From Agapanthus africanus (lineage: Eukaryota; Streptophyta; Magnoliopsida; Asparagales; Amaryllidaceae), in assembly GCA_030015575.1 (NCBI GenBank), contig CM057342.1, positions 260,610,867-260,674,866 on the forward strand: a stretch of DNA of 64,000 nucleotides, written 5' to 3'. Within the stretch, counting starts at the first letter, position 1. Each line of letters opens with the position of its first letter. Under the pieces are notes generated by a model. The model had not been told where the DNA came from. It saw only the letters and a list, made by a program, of their open reading frames with translations, and did not search any database. This document shows positions 1-10,911 of the stretch, in pieces. The position numbers and the translations under genes were made by a program.

Positions 1-2305
1 GAGGGGGTTAAATTTGCGTTTCGGGTTTTGATCGGGGTTTTAACTCCGTATACAAGTTGCCTAATGCTCTAGCTAGGCTCTGATACCACAGTAGGTTTAC
101 TAGGCACTCTAATAAGGTTCTACAATGCGTCAACCATGCCCGTTTAAAATTTTAGCCGTGCCGAATAACCCTAAACAAGATCGTTGCTAGAAAATTAGGG
201 TTTCATATGCTAGTAAACTACGTTTACGACTAAGTGAATACGAAATACAACCTTTGTAGATCGGTCCTTCACTTCTTTAGCTCCTTGTTGAAGTCGCTTC
301 GCTGCGATCGTGGTTCTCCCGGACTCTTGCATGGCTTCACGAGGCTAAAGGAGCGTCCTTGCTTGAAGTCTTCGAGGCCGAAGATGATCTAAGTCGAGGG
401 GATGCCAACTCAAGCTTCTACTTCACTAACTAGAGAATTAGTGAAGCAAACACCCTAAACTAAAGTGCTAGTCTAGTAGAGGATGGAGAAATAGGAAGTG
501 GGTTCTCTTTAGAATTTTATTTCTCACAATCTTTCTCACTTTGGATCAAACCCTAGCAAGCTTTTCTTTTGAACAAAGAAGAAGAAGATGAACAAAAGAA
601 AGAGATGAGGATAATGATCAAGTGAGTGAGCTAACCATGGTGAGTGAGTATCATATACTAACTCATGTAGAGACATTACCATAGCTAAGTGTGATGGTTA
701 GGTTAAAAATCTAAAGTAAAAACAAATTTAGTGGACTTTAGTCAATGCATCCACAAGCTTCCACAAGCTTCATGCATTTTCTAATTCTCCACTTATTTTG
801 TAATTACTTTAAATATATTAATCCCAACATAACAAATAGCATGGTGTAAGTCTCATACACCCATGAATGTTGTATCATCAACCATGATACAAAAAGAAAA
901 CACATTTTAATATATATCACATATATATTACAGTTGTGTACATGTGAGAAAAAACCTAAAGTGAACAAGTGTTAGTTAATGTAAACTAGTATATCAAATA
1001 TACAATTATACAATAAATTATTAAATCAACACTTGACTTAATAATCCGGTCATATCTCATATAACCGACTAACATCCATTGTATCGACTTATCGAATCAA
1101 CACTTGATCCGATAACCCGGCTATATCATATATAACCGACCGATACAAAAAGTCACGAGAATAGAATACGGTATCACATACACGCATTATTCTCGGTCCC
1201 GCACATATCACATACGTGCTTCTATTTCGTTTTGCCTGAGCCAGTAAAACCTCTATGTAGGACTCTAAAGACTCGTCAATACGCCGGCAGTAGGTGATGA
1301 TCATATCAAGCACCCACAAGCCGTCAGCGGTACTAGCTGGACGTAACGGCTACTCGGGTATTGAGCGATCAGAAGATCAGCAAGCAAGCCCGCTCCAACT
1401 CCTGTAAAAGCCTGCCGGTAACACTTCCCGTGCAGTCCGGTCTCCTCGTCTGATATGTCGCATATCAAGTCTAGGGGTGGTAATCGTCAGACCCTAATAA
1501 CCGATAAGTCATGTCGATGTGAGGCTCATAACGGGTCGAGAAACTGCTGGTAACACTTACCAGTAAATCTCTAAATCAGCCCTGGCCAGGGACTTCCCTG
1601 TTACGGCCAATCGAGCACAGCGCAACATCAACCCCCAATACCGGGAGAGACGAAACCCCTCCTATCGCTCATTGCCTCCATGTGACTCGGGACTGTACCC
1701 AAAAACCACCGTTTTGCACGCCCTCATGGACGTGGTAAGGTGGAAATCAAAGCACAGTGGGAATCATACAAGACTCTATGACGATCTCGGGTCTACAGAC
1801 TAACCTGCACAAGTGTCACCAGAGAACTGCCATCTGACGTGAGGTATAATACCATCTGGGAGTTCTCGGCGAGTCCGTCCAGTGTACCCAGTCTTCACTG
1901 AGCACCCGTATACCATCTCTGATGTCAAACACCAATGGATATGGGATCATCCATCGCCCATCTCATGGGTCGAGAAGCGTATACGCTAGTCTACTCTGGT
2001 ATATCGATGCCCTGTCTCGATACACCCATGACTAGGAACATTAAAGGATGTACTTATGGACTACACTGTCCCCACTAGTATGATCTGCATCATAGTCCGG
2101 GTAGTCAAGTACATATCCTAAGGGCTTTACCAACATGTAACTATAAGACGGTATCAAGAGACAAGTATACATGTTAAGATAAAGAGCAACCAGACAGCAT
2201 ACTATCATATCGAACAAGAAAGTCCTCTCTATATATGTCCAAGTATCCAATATAATATACATCATCTGTACAATACTGGCCTCTAGGGCATACATACAAC
2301 TAACA
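1..2305 (-). mobile_element. Ty1/Copia element, 5-prime LTR and start of body; runs off the left edge
   Basis: On the minus strand a full-length LTR occupies 2305 down to 90 (2216 bp) and is followed by a primer-binding site at 88-76 and about 75 bp of leader. The LTR matches the seven other Copia LTRs in the window. Its far terminus is decayed: the terminal base on the plus strand at 90 is A where the siblings have T. The leader at 1-75 resembles the leader of the tandem array at 46250-46312. The element lies inside a gypsy2 gag; the next bases are GCATG (2306-2310), which should be repeated beyond the left edge if this is an intact insertion. No coding sequence of this copy is visible. Confidence 0.85.
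76..88 (-). other. Copia primer-binding site
   Basis: On the minus strand this reads TGGTATCAGAGCC, complementary to the 3-prime end of plant initiator methionine tRNA. It sits one base inside the LTR end at 90, which fixes the direction of this element as leftward. Confidence 0.85.
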
Positions 2306-2462
2306 GCATGGTCCCGAAAAACAGGCCGGTGGTGGCCTGGGTCACCTGTTCTACCGGCATGGCAAGGATGGAGGCCGCGTAAGGCCCATAGGCTACGCCT
2401 CCAGGTGAGGCGGAGCGTTGATTGCACTTGCACTTCGAGCAGCTTGAGCAGTTGGAGGCCAT
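2306..2462 (-). pseudogene. gypsy2 gag N-terminus, copy A, truncated
   Basis: The frame opens MASNCSSCSKCKC and stays open through a segment ending in PVEQVTQATTGLFFGTM, matching the first 50 or so residues of the copy B gag at 12654-12500. The Cys-rich start is shared by both copies. The frame ends where the Copia LTR was inserted. The rest of gag would lie beyond the left edge. Confidence 0.6.
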
Positions 2463-2588
2463 TGATGCTTGATTTCTGCGCCAGGCAAAAGGCCAAACCT
2501 TAGTAACTTGAAATCCAAAGGCAACCATTAACAAACCGCGATTCGTTCGCGAAGACGACACACGATGTGTGGAGTGGAAAGAGGAAAA

Positions 2589-2607
2589 GGTCCCACCGGG
2601 GGTGCCA
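2589..2607 (-). other. gypsy2 primer-binding site, copy A
   Basis: On the minus strand it reads TGGCACCCCCGGTGGGACC, five bases inside the LTR end at 2612. The same position in copy B (12854-12836) has TGGCATGCCCGGTGGGACC. It is unlike the TGGTATCAGAG site of the other two LTR families here, so gypsy2 uses a different primer tRNA that I did not identify. Confidence 0.6.
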
Positions 2608-3418
2608 GAATCTGTTCCCCTCCGAACGGCGGCCAAGACATGGACGTCTTTCCTGAGATTCGGGGCAGATGCTATTTGGTTTTATCCGTCCACCTCTCCG
2701 AAGATGCCAAGTTGATTTATGGCACCGTGTATTGGAGGTTTAGACGGATGCGGCCGATGTAGCAGACTTCGTCAGATTCCCCCTCGTTGAGGGGTTTTTG
2801 ATTGTGGGGATGCTCTTCCCTGCAGGCTCAAGCCCCTGCAGTTAATTACGCTACCGCGTCGCGATAACAATTTTCTCCTTCTCCAGAAATTTCACTTCGT
2901 GTCGTGTATGTTTGTTTTGTTTGTGGTTGCCCGTGGATTGTATACGGAGACTAAGTTATGCCGTCGCCCGTAGGACGTGGATTAGTCCAAATCCGTATTT
3001 ACTTAGATTTGGGTTTGGTGTTTTAGTTTAAGGATACATTAGCCATGTTGAGGCTAAGATCAACTTAAACGTTCGTTAAGGATACGCTAGTCTGATTTGA
3101 GACTAAGATCAACTTAACGGAAAGAGCATTTAGGGGCTCTATTGTTCCAGTTTAGGGACGTAGTGGTCCGTTTAATGTATATGGCCATTGGGACCCGTCA
3201 CCTTTCTGACGACGTTGAAGGATTACAATGACAGGTGTCAGAGGAGTTCGGAGATGTACCCTTGAGCCAAAGTTTGGTTAGGGAATATGTAATCCGCTTG
3301 AATGTTTAAGGATACATTAGCCAGATTTGAGGCTAAGATCAACTTAAACGGGATCGTTTAGATCCGACAAAAGAGCGTTTGAGGGCTCTATTGTTCCAGT
3401 TTAGGGACGTAGTGGTCC

Positions 3419-3747
3419 ATTGCCAGTTTAGGGACATGGTGGTCCATAGGTAGTTTAAGGACGCATAAGTCCATGGGCTTAAGGACCCCACAGTCTATAT
3501 GGGTGTGTTTAAGGACGCATTAGTCCGTTAGTTTAAGGACACATAAGTCCGTGGGTTTAAAGACCCCACAGTCCATCTGGGTGTGTTTAAGGACGCATTA
3601 GTCCATGAGTTTAGGGACCCCGCAGTCCGTATGGTTGTGTTTAAGGACGCATTAGTCCACGAGTTTAAGGACCCCGCAGTCCGTATGGTTGTGTTTAAGG
3701 ACGCATTAGTCCACGAGTTTAAGGACCCCGCAGTCCGTTTGGTTGTG
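3419..3747. repeat. Minisatellite of TTTAAGGAC...AGTCC units, 54-bp period at its right end
   Basis: Three 54-bp units start at 3586, 3640 and 3694. Each has two halves of the form AAGGAC...GTCC (one with GCATTA, one with CCCGCA in the middle), so every half is a small inverted repeat. Less regular units extend left to about 3419. Copy B has the same kind of array at 13424-13575 and 15806-15860, split by a solo LTR. Confidence 0.85.
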
Positions 3748-4139
3748 TGGTCGTCGGGACCCGTTACCTCTCTGACGTCGTTGAAGGATTACAATGATAG
3801 GTGTCAGAGGAGTTCAGAGATGTACCCTTGAACCGGATGTAAATTGATTTAATAGAGCAGTCTTGCTCAGTCAATTTAATTTGAGGACTTACGGCCATGA
3901 TTGGGTTAAGTCCAGTTGAGAATATTCGACGTTTTTATCTTTGGCCTATTAGGCCTGTGCTAGGGCTTTGCCCATGTTTGATAATGCACTGCATTTTATT
4001 TTGGCATGCTAGGCCTTTTGATTTGGGCTCTGTCCCTTTATAAATGATGCAGAGCGTCTGTTTTGGCCTGTTGGGCCCCTTTTTAGTAGGGCTTGGCCCT
4101 TCTGTAAATAATGCAGTGCATTAATTATCTGACAGTGAC

Positions 4140-5095
4140 TTGTCAGGCGCTTTGAGCCAATTATTGAGCGCAAGCGCATATGGAGGTGACACGTGTCACG
4201 CTCTGGTGAGCGCAAGCGCAACAGCGCAGTGCACTGCATTAGTGCGCTGCGTTGTTGCGCCGCTGACACGTGGCGTTCGCTGGTGGCTTGCGCCAACCCA
4301 GGAGCGCAACAGTGCCAATTTTGCAAGTGCAGGGCACTGTTTCAATAACTTGATACAATTTTGGATTCAAGAAAAGAATCTTTAAGATTCCAGAACCAAT
4401 GGTTCATAAAAAAGTGCAAGGTACTGTTATTATTTTTATTTATTGAGGATCATTGATCTTGTTCTTAGATCAATGATCTATTCAGAAGAGAACCTTCTCT
4501 TTTATAAAGGTTTTTACCTTTTTCTTTTTTGTTCTTGAGTTCTCAATATTCTTCAGAGTTCTCTCTGTTTTGAAGTTCTTTATTTTCCCCCTCTGAATTA
4601 AGGTCTAGGGGCCTTTATATAATGCCCATTAATTTGTTAAAATTGTTAAAGAGATCATTCTCTGAGTGATTTGGGGAATTTTCCCTACCGTTGGATCTTT
4701 GATCCAAGGGCTTCTGTTTTACAGAAGACAATTTTCTTGTTTTAACAAGAACAGAAAGATTTTACTGGAATTTTAATTCTGTTTGGCGCAAACACCCCGG
4801 CGCTTGACACGTGTCGCGCAGCGCACAGCGCAGCGCGACTGCGCTTGCGCAACTGCGCTGACACATATCGCGCAGCGCAACTGCGCTGATATGTGTCGTG
4901 CAGTGCACGCAACTGCGCTGACACGTGTCGCGCAGCGCAGCGCTTGCGCGACTGAAGTGTTGCTTCCTTTAATTTTGTTTTTAATAGAGCCTTGCTCTGA
5001 TTGGACGCGCTGCCTTGGGTGTTGCGCTCCCTGCGCTGGCGTGCCAGATTTTGACACAAGGCGCTCTGCGCGCAGCGCAGGGGATCTGAAGCGTT
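4140..5095. repeat. GC-rich palindrome clusters with ACGT (G-box-like) cores in the gypsy2 LTR
   Basis: Two dense patches (about 4140-4320 and 4790-5095) repeat GCGCAGCGC and TGACACGTGTC-type palindromes, separated by AT-rich DNA. The minus-strand LTR starts at 5217, so the patches fall in the U3-like half, where a promoter and enhancers would be. CACGTG is the core of plant G-box/ABRE elements. A regulatory role is inference only. Confidence 0.55.
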
Positions 5096-5217
5096 GCTTC
5101 ATTTATTAAAATTTAAATTTTCAGAGTAGAGTTTTGCTCTGATTGGGGGAATCAGAAGCGTTGCTTCATTTCCCGCCTTGGAATTTGAACAGAGCTTTGC
5201 TCTGATTCGGGTAAACA

Positions 5218-5968
5218 GAGTCTTCTGCACCACAACAGCTTGCTGTTGAGTACCCTTTACTCTCACCGATTAACCATGTTGTTCTCTAGCCGTCTTGAGA
5301 ACTTGGGAGAAGGTGATCAATCCCAACGATATGATGTATCTCTGAATCTCCACATCCAAGCTATGCATAAACTGCCTTGCCCTATCTGCCTCGTTGGCAA
5401 CCAAGGGCCCCGCAAATCGACTGAGCCGGGTCTACTCAGCCGCATGTGTATCAACGAATCCGCCATTCTGCTTCAAACTAATGAACTTCTCTTTTATTTC
5501 CTCCCGAGCAGAATGCGGAAAGAACTTCTCCAAGAAACTTCGTGAAAACGTTACCCAACTGATCGGCTTGGTCAGACGGGTCTCCTCTACCAGCCACTAC
5601 TCACGAACGTAATCTACCAATTGGATGCGTATTGCATCCACCCTTTTTTCATCTGGGATCTGCGCCGCAAAGAGTAGGTTCTTTGTATCAACTAGCCACT
5701 GCTCTGCTCGCAATGGCTTCTCCAATCCTGTAAATATGAACGGTCCGAACTTTCTAAAGTCCGCCACAGTGCCCTCACGCTGTGTTGGCCTGGGTGTTGC
5801 TGCAACTATGGACTGCTGGACCGTCCCCAGACCCTCCTGGAAAGCCTCGACCTGCCGCTGATTTAGCTCAGTTTGTCGCTTCTGATTTTCCAACACACCA
5901 CGTACAACTCCAAGTAATGCGGCGTTATCTACACGCCTCTGGTATGACCGCAAATCTGTATCCGCCAT
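5218..5968 (-). pseudogene. Ty3/Gypsy gag (capsid-region) pseudogene of gypsy1
   Basis: The likely start is the Met at 5968 (MADTDLRSYQRR), which precedes a helical Gln-rich stretch. Next come a segment of retrotransposon gag type with FRKFGPFIFTGLEKPLRAEQ, and a helix ending in RIQLVDYVRE. A stop then falls where family members usually have the first Trp of a WW pair (next to 5597). The frame reopens and continues through FLEKFFPHSAREE and a second in-frame stop near 5434 to about 5275. Gag would form the particle coat. With at least two in-frame stops, and cut by gypsy2 at 5217, it is dead. No zinc knuckle or pol follows. Confidence 0.85.
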
Positions 5969-6165
5969 GATTCTGAATCCAAGACACTGAAGGGGATTAT
6001 TAACGGTAAACATGATTCAATAAAAAAGATATTGATAGGTATAGATTTAAAACTGGCAAGATAGTAATGTAGCAGGACATGTTCCTAATTCTGGGCTTCC
6101 TGGTTAGTGTATTGGGTTCAATACCCAACTACAAAGAACCAAACCTGACTAACCCTAAATTCTAT

Positions 6166-6178
6166 GGCTCTGATACCA
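6166..6178 (-). other. gypsy1 primer-binding site, copy A
   Basis: The minus strand reads TGGTATCAGAGCC, complementary to initiator Met tRNA, nine bases inside the LTR end at 6188. The copy B equivalent is 30540-30552. Confidence 0.8.
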
Positions 6179-6810
6179 AACAAACCCTGTCACGCTCCGC
6201 TTCCCAAAATACATAAACACGGCATGTGACAGAGCCAACGATACTACTTGTGGCTAGGAATCATCCCTCCACTGTCACATTACGGCTGTCAATCGGATAT
6301 CAAGAACAGTAAAATAAAATCTAGCTAAGACATATCCACCTACCAAAATGAATAATAGCAAGAAATGCATAAAGCGGAAACGAATCAAGATCCAATAAAA
6401 AATAGTATCTGAATCACGTCCCAATATAGGCTCACATCAATAAAAATAAAACTGCTGAAATAAATAAACTAAGAGTCTCTAAACTAAATGTCTAGCTCCT
6501 CACTGCTCGGCTTGCTTACCAAAATACTCTTGATCTGCCTGCGATAAAATCAGAGAAACTGGTCCATGCAAAACCCGGACGTCGGTGCATCATAAATACC
6601 ACAATAATAAAAATAACCAGGATATGATGCTATGATTAAAGATGCATGTAAATAAATAACACAGGTATAAACAGTGAGCTATATGTATGTGATATGTATC
6701 CTAAAATCTGTGCTTCTAGGTTATCTATTCTACAAGTCTTTGAAATCAATTAATGTAATTCTCATCGTAACTCAACAGTATATATCCCATTCAAACCCGA
6801 CCACGGCACA

Positions 6811-6939
6811 ATGATTATTCCATCACGTCCGGAATCACGACAAATAATAAACGATGATTATTCCATCACGCCCGGAATCACGGCAAACAATAAACGATGA
6901 TTATTCCATCACGCCCGGAATCACGACAAACAATAATAA
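6811..6939. repeat. 43-bp tandem repeat, three units, in gypsy1 LTR copy A
   Basis: Units start at 6811, 6854 and 6897 with ATGATTATTCCATCACG and contain the small palindrome-like stretch CCCGGAATCACG. The same triplet recurs in copy B at 31190-31318. The units abut directly with no spacers. Confidence 0.9.
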
Positions 6940-8196
6940 TATCCTCCTAAGTTACGTTTCGGTTATATTCTTGATTTCCCCTTTTCCACCAAGGTTCTGT
7001 ATTCAAGTCAGGTATTGATGATATAAATCTAATGCCAACACAGGATCAAGCGGGTACAGTTCTTGTCTACACAGACAACAAATTACGTCCATCAAGACAA
7101 AAATCAGGATTGTTGGCATTAGAAATAAGATCCAAGTAACGAGTCTGGTAATGTGTCGTGAACATACCATATACTGTATATTAACCAAAATAGATACCAA
7201 TGTAAAACTGTAATTAATATCGAAACACAATTAATGCCAGGATGCATATGTATCTATCTGCAATAACCATTATACGTCCATTACCGTGTATATTGCAATC
7301 TAGATAACATATTGAACTGATATAGTAGTATGATAATATCGTGATGTTCCAGCATGCAACTAGATAAACTATTATCAGTACGGCTACTATAAAACTGTAA
7401 ATCGCCACTACTCGCTGAATATTAAAATATATGCACTATAGTCATGTATATAAACATCAATATAATCAAAATAGCATGTTGAAAGTTTAAAACTTGCCTG
7501 ATCGAATCTCATGTCGAGATACGAATGTCACGTTCTGACATCGAAATAAAGTCACGATGCAAAACTTACGCACGCAGAACTTGACCTGGTTGAGCGGCTG
7601 CGTGACGTGGTAACTGGGCTAGATGAAGACGGTGGCTGGGTCGTCTGAATCGTCGGCGATGTGCGCAACTCCTGTGAGATGGCCGGAAAAAGAAAAGAAA
7701 GAAGAAGAAGAAGGCTGTTGGGGTTTGTGGGTGTTCTGTCGAGGACGGAGGAGATGGTGGCGACGAGGTGACGGCAACAAGGCGGAGTCGTCGGCTGCGA
7801 GGTGACGGCGAGATGGGTGTGGGTTCTGGTGTGATCAGGGTTGGAAGAGGAGGGAAGTAGGTGTGGTGGTGGTGCTCTGGGGTTGCTAGAATTCGAGAGG
7901 AGGTGATGGAGGTGGTCGGTATTGGTATGTTTCCGGCAACGAGGGGTTGCCGGTGAGGTTGAAGGTGATAGGGGTGGTCGGTGTTGTGGTTGGGCTTGTA
8001 ACTTGGGTCGTCAGGGAGAAGGGGAGAGGTGGAGGAGGTGATGGAGGCTAGGGGAAAGTGGTGGCGAGGACGAGACCGAGAGGGGACACTGAAGGTGAGA
8101 GGGCGGCGGCGATGGGGGGACGAGGGTTAAGGTTCTGGTTCGGGTGTTGAGGAGAAGAAACGAAGAAGAAAGAGAGAGAGTATTATAGTTTTATTA

Positions 8197-8200
<4 letters not shown>

Positions 8201-8262
<62 letters not shown>
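8201..8262. repeat. TA microsatellite
   Basis: An uninterrupted run of about 30 TA units, followed by GA-rich DNA. The equivalent in copy B (about 32588-32620) is roughly half as long; this is the main length difference between the two LTR copies. Confidence 0.95.
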
Positions 8263-8273
<11 letters not shown>

Positions 8274-9029
8274 GGAGAGAATGAGGTGGGGACGGGGGAG
8301 TTTAAGTGACAGAGACAGAGACGAGAGATAGAGGGATATTATTAGTTAAATTAATTAATATATATTATATATATTATATATATATAAGTATATATTTATA
8401 TATTAGTTATATAAAATATTATATATATATATGGGATTTTGTAGATAATACCAGATTACTCCGAATATTACCCGTGTCCCTTCAAAAATCTATTTTTTAA
8501 ATATAGAGAATATACGTAAGAATTTAAACCATGATACGATATCCTGTAAATAAAAACACAAACCCCCAAATATGGATCTACATGAATATACGTAGCGATC
8601 AAAATACTAGTCTGTTTAACAATTAGGATATGAACATGATATATGTGTGCAACCACATGATATGAGGTACTATGGCATGCAAGGCTGGATAAGGAAATAT
8701 ATTATTTAATTTTATTTTGTATTTTAGAAAGATATTTAGAGTCTAAAATATATTTATATGTTTATAAAATCTAGATTTACATTGATACTCTGTACTAGCA
8801 AATATTTGATATTATCACGAACCATGTTGGGTTTCAACCATGCGGGTCGGGTCGGATAATAACCACAGCTACTAATTGCATCATTCACAACCCAAAAACA
8901 ACAATAATAAAGAATTTTACCGCAGGATTTGAAATACCCCAAATAAATATGGTATAACAATGCTAGGGTGTTACAAAAACAATAATTAATTTTTTTTACG
9001 AAGTTAACAAGTGTAATTAATTTACTTAA

Positions 9030-10290
9030 AAGAATTGAAAAATGCAAGCTTACCACATGTTGAGTGGCTATATCCATCCTTTCTTCTGACATGCCATCTC
9101 TGATTTGCAATGCCTCCCAAGTCTCAGGGAGGCTCGGTTTTTTCCCAGCTTTCTCCTATAACGAATATTTGATTTATTTATACGTGAAGATATGTAATGA
9201 TGAAATTGAAAAATCGAACATTTATGTAATTAATGATAAGCTAACCAAAGTAGCCCTATACTGGTCAGCAGGAACCGATACACCATAATAGTCATCTGTG
9301 GATTTCTTTCGGTTCTGCTTATATCTTTCTGATACTTCCTGCTTATTCAGAAGATAATATCTCTGAACGTAATTTAATCTAAATTCGGTATTCAAATTAT
9401 TTAAATATATTTTTAATTACCTTTACTTCAGGTGTATCCTAATGCAATAGGAGAAACGCAAATTAATCTCTAGGAATGATGGAAGGAAGAGCGGCAAAAC
9501 ATTCCCAATCATCCGTAAATTTTTCCGACTGTTTGAATTTTTTCCTCAATCTTTGACGCCGTCTCTTGAATATTTATGACATCTCATACCAGACATGCGT
9601 CCAATGTCCGTCTATATCATCTTCTAAGACAAAATGTTTCTGTAATACAGATTAATAAATATATTGTTTTATAAATTTATAACATATAACAGGTATGCAT
9701 GTAATGTTGAAATATAATTGAGTTATGTATTACCAAGAGTGAGCGCCAAGTCCATATGTATGCTTCTCAGGGGTTATCTGCAAATGTGAAGCCCACGTTC
9801 TAGAAATCGGTGTTGCAGACGAGAATACTGATATAACCGTGGAAATGTGTAGCCCACATATCCGGACCTACGGGCTTCCCACCTACCCATTGCAGAATTG
9901 CCCTTTCTCTATGCATATCGTATTTCGTAATTTCTTTTGCAACACCTCTTCCGTGGTGTTCAAACCGGGCCAGATTATCCCCCATAGCCCATGTCTCATC
10001 AATACTCATGTCTGTTGCCTCTATCATCATATCGATTTGAGGTCGAACAGCAGCCCACCACGCCATTTCCTTCGCATTGTCCCTATCGCGATACAGTTTT
10101 TCATTTTGTAAATCGCAAGGAAGAGGCAATGCATGAATCCACTCATCGGTGACGGGATCCAAGAACATCTCAGGTTTCCTACTCAAGTCCGTGCGCTGCT
10201 CGTCTAGATGTGAATACGGGTCATGCTGCACTGATAGACCTGCATCATCCTGATCATATGTACCTACATATTTTAATTTATTATAACCAA
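9030..10290 (-). pseudogene. Second CACTA gene fragment (tentatively Transposase_24-like), copy A
   Basis: Open stretches on the minus strand are 10231-9800 (143 aa, starting MQHDPYSHLDEQRTD), a short stretch around 9640-9470 and 9150-9030. The middle stretch has KRRRQRLRKKF followed by a D-D-W-E patch, which resembles the plant En/Spm Transposase_24 region. The last has a SLPETWEALQIRDGM-type segment. CACTA elements normally carry such a second gene downstream of the tnp2-type transposase, as here. The pieces are separated by intron-like AT-rich gaps and at least one in-frame stop. The family assignment is an inference from weak resemblance. Confidence 0.45.
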
Positions 10291-10653
10291 TGCAATAGTT
10301 ATTTGAATAAAATAATACGGTCGATGATTATTTAAAACTCGTAATATACACATCTACTCTCAGTATCAAGCTGTGTCGAGAATTCAGTATCTCGATATCT
10401 TTTCTTTGAAGAAAATGCTATGGCAAATTTTCCGAATATGCATTTTCTTCCCATCTGTTTCATGTAAGAGTAATGATGATACAAAATATATAATATGCAT
10501 AAAATATTAAGCTAACAAATCAATACATTACAAGTAATTAGAACTGCTAGGTTTTTCATATATCATTTACATGCAAGTGATTATAAGTTTTTACAACTGC
10601 AAAGTTTATAATATATATCAATTGATTACAATTGTTTACAACTGCAAAGTTTT

Positions 10654-10911
10654 TCATATGTCAACCGGATCTACTTCATGAAGGTCAATCTCGTCGATAA
10701 AACTATCGAAAAAGGATTTAGGAGGTGCCGGTAATGCAATCCAAGTTTCTTCACGATTAGAATTTTTGACATAGAAACACTGCTCAGCTTGTGAAACTAA
10801 CATGAACTTATCATCTCGATAAATTTCTTTATTGAGATTGACAGGCTGAAATCCATACTCGTCGATCTGGATACAAGCACACCAACGAACTTTGAACATA
10901 ACAAATTTTTC
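10654..10911 (-). pseudogene. CACTA transposase C-terminal end (DUF4216-like), copy A, fused to foreign sequence
   Basis: From 10911 leftward the frame reads a KVRWCACIQIDEYGFQPVN segment, then FMLVSQAEQCFYVKNSN and a terminal acidic tail ending at 10654. It matches copy B at 35263-35000, where it is the end of the transposase gene. The open frame extends right to a Met at 10932, but those first residues come from gypsy2 sequence, so that start is an artefact of the junction. Confidence 0.7.

Larger units (their letters stand above)
2306..5217 (-). mobile_element. Ty3/Gypsy element gypsy2, copy A (5-prime LTR and start of gag), interrupted by a Copia insertion
   Basis: The minus strand carries an LTR (5217 to 2612), a primer-binding site (2607-2589) and the first codons of a gag-like frame (2462 to 2306). 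The body is then cut by the Copia LTR ending at 2305. The LTR has TG...CA ends and its terminal ...AAACA on the plus strand matches the end of copy B at 30495. The following bases, GAGTC at 5218-5222, lie in the gag of gypsy1, so this copy inserted into gypsy1. Against copy B the LTR looks clearly diverged by eye (roughly 85 percent over the first 280 bp), much more than the enclosing gypsy1-CACTA duplication. Confidence 0.75.
2612..5217 (-). repeat. gypsy2 LTR, copy A (about 2.6 kb)
   Basis: The LTR runs from TGTTCCCC at 2612 to ...AAACA at 5217 on the plus strand. From left to right it holds a conserved R/U5-like part (2612-3200), a run of short GGAC...GTCC units and a 54-bp minisatellite (3420-3750), a T-rich segment, and two clusters of GC-rich palindromes with ACGT cores (4140-4320 and 4790-5090). 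There is no credible gene in it. Open frames such as 3583-3831 follow from the repeat period being a multiple of three. Confidence 0.7.
5218..8975 (-). mobile_element. Ty3/Gypsy element gypsy1, copy A (LTR, primer site, gag), truncated by gypsy2
   Basis: Reading the minus strand: LTR 8975 to 6188 (TGTAACACCC... to ...GTGACA), primer site 6178-6166, leader, then gag from 5968. The element is cut at 5217 by the gypsy2 LTR. No protease, reverse transcriptase or integrase part is visible. On the right it abuts CACTA sequence at 8976, so it was inserted into the CACTA element. Copy B (30496-33333) is near-identical but keeps only the LTR, primer site and 66 bp of leader. Confidence 0.8.
6188..8975 (-). 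repeat. gypsy1 LTR, copy A (2.79 kb)
   Basis: The LTR is bounded by TGTCACGC at 6188 and ...GGTGTTACA at 8975 on the plus strand. It contains a three-unit 43-bp repeat (6811-6939), a G-rich region (7600-8160) whose complement would encode a Pro/Ser/Arg-rich low-complexity frame, a long TA microsatellite (8201-8262) and AT-rich DNA. The short open frame at 7623-7805 recurs in copy B at 32012-32194, but the whole LTR is duplicated, so this does not show coding. It looks near-identical to 30562-33333 apart from microsatellite length and scattered changes. Confidence 0.75.
8976..10911 (-). mobile_element. CACTA (En/Spm) element fragment, copy A
   Basis: This is near-identical to 33334-35263 of copy B. 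It carries, on the minus strand, the end of the transposase gene (DUF4216-like region, 10911 to about 10660) and the start of a second CACTA gene (about 10290 to 9030). The left edge is the gypsy1 insertion at 8975 and the right edge a sharp junction with gypsy2 gag at about 10911. Neither CACTA terminus is present. Confidence 0.75.

Noticed and set aside
3583..3831. Open frame encoding three identical 18-residue units
   Set aside because: It is the translation of a 54-bp DNA minisatellite inside an LTR; the period is a multiple of three, so any frame without a stop stays open.
6811..6939. Regular 43-bp repeat considered as a CRISPR-like array
   Set aside because: Units abut without spacers, and the setting is a plant LTR; it is a simple tandem repeat.
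7623..7805. 60-aa frame conserved at 32012-32194
   Set aside because: The whole LTR is duplicated, so conservation is expected; composition is low-complexity and no start or domain supports a gene.
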